A stretch of DNA of 39,371 bases from Candidatus Bipolaricaulota bacterium (lineage in GTDB: Bacteria > Bipolaricaulota > Bipolaricaulia > M55B111). The position numbers were made by a program, and so were the translations under genes. The DNA lies in NCBI GenBank assembly GCA_018334915.1, contig JAGXLB010000008.1:1-39371 (forward strand). Direction: 5' to 3'. The notes beneath the pieces are model-generated. The model was not told where the DNA came from. It saw only the letters and a list, made by a program, of their open reading frames with translations, and searched no databases. Shown one piece after another: positions 35,499 through 39,371 of the stretch (position 1 is the first letter of the stretch; the number at the start of each line of letters is the position of its first letter).

Positions 35499-37790
35499 TT
35501 AACCAGGGTTGATTACCTCTGTCTCGGTCCAGAATGGCTCGTAACCGTCGTGTTTTACTTCTAATTCCGGGGCCGTGCCTTCTCCGCCTTCCTCAATAAG
35601 GAACTCCCCGTAAAAGTAGTTTCCTCGATCGTACCCTTTTGACTCTCCGTCATCGTGATAGATAGGTACACTTACTTCCTTTTTGCCGCCGGGGCCGGGG
35701 TTTATCTTAATTTTTAACACGTTCCGTAATTTCTCAGTATGCTGGACTGGCTCCGTATACGGTATACCTTTACCTTCTCGAATAAAGATCGGCATTACGT
35801 CGAGCGCCGTCTCAAGTAGGTTATACCCACTTTCGAGCCGATCCCCCGTCCACCAATCAAGCCAGGAAATATCCCGATTACCATCTTCGTAGGGCAGATA
35901 GACCAACCGTCTTTCAGCATTCCTTTCCAGTACTGGAGCAACAAGCATGCTATTACCTAACAGAAACTGATCGGATACAGAATAAGTTTCTTCATCTCCG
36001 GGGAATTCCATAAAAAGAGGTCTCATAATCGGAACCCCGCTCCTGTGAGTTCGAAAGAATTCAGTATAGAGAAAAGGTAAAAGACTGTACCGGAGCGAGA
36101 TATATTTTCTGTTTATTTTCTCGTATTTTTCGCCATACGACCAGGGTTCCTGGGGGGCTGTATCGAGGCTTGAATGATTTCGAAAGAAGGGTAATACCGA
36201 TCCGAGCTGGATCCAGCGCGTTAAAAGTTCAGGCTCCACGTCTCCGTCAAACCCACCAATATCCGGTCCCACGAAAGGCAAACCGGACATACCAAGATTT
36301 AGTGACATATAAACTGACATCCTCATGTGCTCCCAGGTGGAAGAGTTGTCGCCAGTCCACTTGGCGGCAAACTTCTGTATCCCGGGGAAACCCGCCCTCG
36401 TTAAGATAAATGGCCTTTTATTGGGTCTCTTGCGCTCGAAAGCTTGTTCCGTTGCCATCGCTTCGTATAGAGCGTATAGATTGTGGACCTTGCCGTGATC
36501 TATTTTTTCACCTTTGTCAGTCTCGTGAACCATTGAGTTCGTACTGCTCTCACCTATATTCAACAATCGATTTTTGCAGCTAAAATCCAGGTGATCTTCA
36601 TCTGAAAACCTGTCCAGGAGTTCAGAGGCAATTTCCTTAATCTGTTTTTTCCCGAAGAAGATAGCTGGCTCGTTCATATCATTCCAGATTCCGTCGACTC
36701 CCTGGTCCAGAATTTTTCCGTTTTGCCGAGCCCACCAGTCCCGGACGCCTTCTCTAATAAAGTCGGGAAATACACAAAAACCGGGCCACACAGAACCGGA
36801 ATAGTCATCTCCTTCTTTATCTTTTACAAAGACTTCACTCTCCTTACCGGAATCGTAAATTTCGTAACCTTCCTCTTCTTTAACTCCGGGATCGACTATA
36901 TTTACCACCCGGTAGTTCATCTCGTGGAGCTTTTCTATAAGGGACTCGGGCTCGGGGAACCGGTCCTCATCCCAGGTAAAAACCCTTTTGTTATCCATGT
37001 GTTGAATATCAAAATAAATAGCATCGCAGGGTATCTCCCTATTACGAAATTCTTTAGCTAGTTCCAGAGTCTCATTACTGTCACTCGGGACGCCATATTT
37101 TGAATGATGGTAACCAAGGGCCCACTTTGGCGGGAAAAGCGGTTTGCCGGTCAGTCTCGTGTAACCTTTCACCACCTGTTTTATTTCCTCTCCGGTAATT
37201 AAATAAAGCATTGTTTTAGGAGAAGACACGGTGACCCCCACACCATACGGTCTCTCCCCGTATTTTATATTGAACTTGCTCCTTTCAGCCTGATGCAGGT
37301 AAACTCCAAGGAAATTACAAGTTTGACAGCTACCGTCTTCCTGAACTATGTAGAATGGTATCGAGGAATAAAGTGGATCCTCGTTGTGAGTATAAAATCC
37401 GTTTGTATCGCGATTCCACATTTCATATGATCTCCCGCTCTTTTCCAGGTAACCAGTTTTCTCTCCCAGGCCAAAAACCCTTGAATCATCAGCTAATTTA
37501 TGTATCAGTCTTAACCAGTGTCCATTATTTTGTCCATCAACCGGGTCAGGAGAAACTTCTTTCAATTCAGTGAATTCCGCAACTGGAAAGCCAGAAGATT
37601 CCACCGAGAAACCATCCGATTTTTTATTCAACTCCCAGTGGGTCTCACCATCTGTTTTTTCTATATCTAATGGAGGGATGAGATCGTTTACAAAATCTTT
37701 CTCCGGGCGCGTTGAAACATTCAATCTTGAGATCTTACGATCCAGCCCTTCCAGTTCTAGCTTGTAATTTTCCTCGTGCGATACATTCAT
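35499..37790 (-). CDS. GH31 alpha-glucosidase
   Basis: 763 residues, a GH31 retaining alpha-glycosidase. An N-terminal beta-sandwich (about 1-200) carries FGLGEKTGYLEKSG and YEMWNRDT. The barrel has FPPKWALGYHHSKYG (219-233), the nucleophile Asp371 in GIWNDMNEP, and the acid/base Asp481 in WTGDNSSTWEHMRM. C-terminal beta domains follow, including MRPLFMEFPGDEETY. There is no signal peptide. It likely trims alpha-glucosyl units from the same imported sugar as the GH38/GH13 pair, although it is on the opposite strand with its own promoter region. AGGAGGGG lies ahead of the ATG. Confidence 0.95.
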   Translation of the reverse strand: MNVSHEENYKLELEGLDRKISRLNVSTRPEKDFVNDLIPPLDIEKTDGETHWELNKKSDGFSVESSGFPVAEFTELKEVSPDPVDGQNNGHWLRLIHKLADDSRVFGLGEKTGYLEKSGRSYEMWNRDTNGFYTHNEDPLYSSIPFYIVQEDGSCQTCNFLGVYLHQAERSKFNIKYGERPYGVGVTVSSPKTMLYLITGEEIKQVVKGYTRLTGKPLFPPKWALGYHHSKYGVPSDSNETLELAKEFRNREIPCDAIYFDIQHMDNKRVFTWDEDRFPEPESLIEKLHEMNYRVVNIVDPGVKEEEGYEIYDSGKESEVFVKDKEGDDYSGSVWPGFCVFPDFIREGVRDWWARQNGKILDQGVDGIWNDMNEPAIFFGKKQIKEIASELLDRFSDEDHLDFSCKNRLLNIGESSTNSMVHETDKGEKIDHGKVHNLYALYEAMATEQAFERKRPNKRPFILTRAGFPGIQKFAAKWTGDNSSTWEHMRMSVYMSLNLGMSGLPFVGPDIGGFDGDVEPELLTRWIQLGSVLPFFRNHSSLDTAPQEPWSYGEKYEKINRKYISLRYSLLPFLYTEFFRTHRSGVPIMRPLFMEFPGDEETYSVSDQFLLGNSMLVAPVLERNAERRLVYLPYEDGNRDISWLDWWTGDRLESGYNLLETALDVMPIFIREGKGIPYTEPVQHTEKLRNVLKIKINPGPGGKKEVSVPIYHDDGESKGYDRGNYFYGEFLIEEGGEGTAPELEVKHDGYEPFWTETEVINPG

Positions 37791-38212
37791 AATTGTTTCA
37801 CCCCTCCTACTGGTTGACGGTAATTTAAGCCGGAATACTTCCCCTGACTAGGTTTTACCGGAATAAAGTTATTCGAACGCTGTTTCCGATCCATACAATA
37901 ACAAAAACTCCTATAAAAGGAAACTTTCCCCGTTTGATATTAAAATAACTCTTAGAAGGATCCGGCCCGTAGCCAAAAAATCCTTCAAAAACCTATAAAG
38001 TTATCAGCAAACTAGAGAAACCGACAATCTAATTCCGATCTAGATGCAGGGTCTGAATCCGGCCTACCTATAAGTTGATGTGAAACTCCAAAGAGTTTAA
38101 CGAGCTAAGAAATAAACGGCCTGATTCTGCCCCCGGCTAATGCGTTTCGAAAGATATTATCTGAAAGAGAAGCGGAGTTCAAAGTCTCAGGAGGGAATCG
38201 CTAGAATTTTAA
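37791..38212. other. Intergenic region upstream of GH31 gene
   Basis: About 420 bases with no gene. GAATAA-AG-TTATTC (37861-37874) is a perfect operator-like palindrome 71 bases ahead of the GH31 start. ATCCGGCC...CCTATAA(A)GTT occurs twice in loosely similar form (about 37967-38003 and 38057-38076), and there is a small hairpin AAACTC/GAGTTT (38083-38098). No promoter is convincing. The 85-residue plus-strand frame from 38140 reads antisense into the binding-protein gene and is not called. Confidence 0.5.
37861..37874. promoter_or_regulatory. Operator-like palindrome near GH31 start
   Basis: GAATAA, AG, TTATTC: a perfect 6-bp inverted repeat with a 2-base centre in the leader or promoter of the GH31 gene. 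It lacks the central CG typical of many LacI-family operators, so the regulator is open. Confidence 0.3.
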
Positions 38213-38214
38213 TT

Positions 38215-38248
38215 AAAAAAGGAGGGACGAAAAAACCCGCCCCTCCTT
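38215..38248 (-). terminator. Terminator of the ribose-type operon
   Basis: On the minus strand, AAGGAGGG (38248-38241), a 14-base loop, CCCTCCTT (38226-38219), followed by a T run (38220-38215). It lies just after the stop codon of the binding-protein gene. Confidence 0.8.
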
Positions 38249-38262
38249 ATGATTCCGAAAAG

Positions 38263-39204
38263 TTACATGGCCATTTCCAGATTATCCTTGGTAATGAGTT
38301 TCAGCGGTACGGGAACAAACTTTGTCTCGCCTTCTTCGACGTCAATTTCCCCTTCGAGAAGCTGAACGGCCTGTCTTACGCCCATTTCTCCCATTAGAGC
38401 CGGCTGCTGCATGATGGTTGCCGACATCCTGCCGTTGTCGATCGCCTCAATTGCTGGATCGACGGCATCAAATCCTACGACGAACATTTCGTCCAGCCGA
38501 CCAGCTCCTTCGATTGCCTGAAGGGCACCCAGAGCCATCAGATCGTTCTGGGCAAATACGGCGTCAATTTCAGGCTGTGCTGTCAGGATGTTCTGCATTA
38601 CCTCATAGCCTTCGTTCTGAGCAAAACCGGCTGGCTCAGAAGCTACTATATCCAGTCCTTCCAGCGAGTCTATTACTTCGGCAAAGCCCTGTCCACGTTC
38701 ACGAGCGGCGGAAGTACCGGGTATACCTTCCAGCATCACAATTTTCCCTTGAAGGGCCATTTTTGCCGCCGTGTAATGAGCTGCCATTTTTCCTCCGGTG
38801 ACGTTATTGGACGCGACGTAAATCGCGACGTCACCACCGCTTATTCCTCTGTCTATAGCCAGCACAGGAATCCCTGCTTCATTCGCTTCTTCTACGGCAG
38901 GAACAACTGCTTCTCCATCCGTGGCGTTAATCAAAATTGCATCCACTCCACGGGAAATTAGATTTTCTATATCCGACATCTGGGTTGAGACACTGTCCTG
39001 ACCGTCGGCAACTACAAGATCCACACCTAACTCTTCGGCGGCATCTTTTGCGCCGTCTCTTAGACTTACGAAAAACGGGTTATTCAGCGTCGAAACTGAC
39101 AGACCTAAAGTATAATCCTGAGCGCTAACCAGCGCCGTCGTACCACCAATTAGTAGTAAAGCGACCAAAACACTTACGATTAATTTGGAACCTCCTGTCT
39201 TCAC
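38263..39204 (-). CDS. rbsB: Ribose-type ABC binding protein
   Basis: 313 residues, a periplasmic-binding-protein type 1 (ribose/xylose/galactose class) component. The signal peptide covers residues 1-28, ending VSA-QD. The mature protein begins YTLGLSVSTLNNPFFVSLRDGAKDAAEELG, the classic RbsB opening, followed by ADGQDSVSTQMSDIENLISRGVDAILINATDG, the binding-site IDRGI, and FAQNDLMALGALQAIEGAG. The start is GTG with GGGGGTGA upstream. An rbsC-like permease gene ends 50 bases upstream on the same strand. The gene symbol reflects family only; the sugar could be another pentose or hexose. Confidence 0.9.
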   Translation of the reverse strand: MKTGGSKLIVSVLVALLLIGGTTALVSAQDYTLGLSVSTLNNPFFVSLRDGAKDAAEELGVDLVVADGQDSVSTQMSDIENLISRGVDAILINATDGEAVVPAVEEANEAGIPVLAIDRGISGGDVAIYVASNNVTGGKMAAHYTAAKMALQGKIVMLEGIPGTSAARERGQGFAEVIDSLEGLDIVASEPAGFAQNEGYEVMQNILTAQPEIDAVFAQNDLMALGALQAIEGAGRLDEMFVVGFDAVDPAIEAIDNGRMSATIMQQPALMGEMGVRQAVQLLEGEIDVEEGETKFVPVPLKLITKDNLEMAM

Positions 39205-39227
39205 GGGAGGTCACCCCCTTGTGTAAA

Positions 39228-39248
39228 TTTGATTTGAAATTAATCAAA
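39228..39248 (-). promoter_or_regulatory. Hairpin between permease and binding protein genes
   Basis: TTTGATT (39228-39234), loop TGAAATT, AATCAAA (39242-39248): seven AT-rich pairs in the 50-base gap. It could mark mRNA processing so that the binding protein is made in excess. Confidence 0.35.
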
Positions 39249-39254
39249 CAGTCC

Positions 39255-39371
39255 TTACGACTGCCTGAGCTTCTTATCCAGAAGGAGGGCAAGAATAATT
39301 ATCCCTCCTTTTACAATATACTGAAAGAAAGTCGGAATACCGGTCAGTATCATTCCATTATTTATCACGGA
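39255..39371 (-). CDS. rbsC: Ribose-type ABC permease, C-terminal end
   Basis: The last 38 codons of a gene that runs off the right edge, ending at TAA (39255-39257). The residues SVINNGMILTGIPTFFQYIV and KGGIIILALLLDKKLRQS match the end of RbsC-family permeases: a short extracellular loop, the conserved FFQYIVKG, a last membrane helix, and a basic tail. It belongs with the binding protein that follows. The usual order of such operons (regulator, rbsA ATPase, rbsC, rbsB) suggests that rbsA lies just outside the window. Confidence 0.8.
   Translation of the reverse strand, partial: SVINNGMILTGIPTFFQYIVKGGIIILALLLDKKLRQS

Noticed and set aside
38219-38248. Repeat unit of the B family
   Set aside because: The stem is followed by a T run on the minus strand and lacks the TATCG motif and the loop; it is an ordinary terminator.
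38140-38397. 85-residue plus-strand frame
   Set aside because: It runs through the terminator and antisense to the rbsB-type gene, with no ribosome binding site.

Overview
The window looks like chromosomal DNA from a moderately or extremely salt-adapted, probably anaerobic and fermentative bacterium. Most predicted proteins are rich in Asp and Glu (ligase, Tex, peptidase, regulators), ribosome binding sites are strong AGGAGG types, TTG and GTG starts are common, and several small families (DUF3243, UPF0158) are typical of Firmicutes-like genomes. A Halanaerobiales-like Firmicute or a candidate phylum from hypersaline sites would both fit. No rRNA, tRNA or other taxonomic marker is present, so this placement is inference.

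Layout. 1-1230 is mostly non-coding and full of structured repeats, with one small membrane protein gene. 1233-3779 (minus) holds UPF0158 and three small or uncharacterised genes. 3901-6127 (minus) is a two-gene export unit: a secreted protein with an internal repeat and a Tat-exported GH5-like glycoside hydrolase. 6128-6919 is intergenic. 6920-15574 is mainly housekeeping: DUF3243, two short-chain dehydrogenases, NAD-dependent DNA ligase, the RNA-binding factor Tex, two tiny minus-strand genes (one of only 49 codons) and an M24 peptidase homologue with an altered metal site. 15763-18116 (minus) is an ABC-2 exporter pair. 18443-24698 carries a lamin-tail-domain exported protein, an exported one-cysteine MsrA, an EamA transporter, an aldo/keto reductase, a nitroreductase and larB-larC for the nickel-pincer cofactor.

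24967-37790 is a sugar utilisation locus: a LacI-type regulator, a family 1 binding lipoprotein, two MalF/MalG-like permeases, an uncharacterised membrane protein, then cytoplasmic GH38 alpha-mannosidase and GH13 oligo-1,6-glucosidase-like enzymes, with a convergent GH31 alpha-glucosidase. No sugar ABC ATPase is encoded here, so a shared MsmX/UgpC-type ATPase is implied. An imported oligosaccharide with alpha-mannosyl and alpha-glucosyl linkages is the simplest substrate. The right edge has a ribose-type binding protein gene preceded by the last codons of its rbsC-like permease.

The most unusual material is non-coding: (i) two 148-bp cloverleaf-like elements 48 bp apart whose arms differ by compensating changes; (ii) at least six copies of a second palindromic unit with a conserved hairpin loop, always between genes; (iii) a 130-bp IS200/IS605-like palindromic element resembling the 3' end of a TnpB guide RNA but without tnpB. 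Among the genes, tex appears to lack any ATG/GTG/TTG start downstream of its likely promoter, and a CTG sits at the correct distance from a good ribosome binding site.
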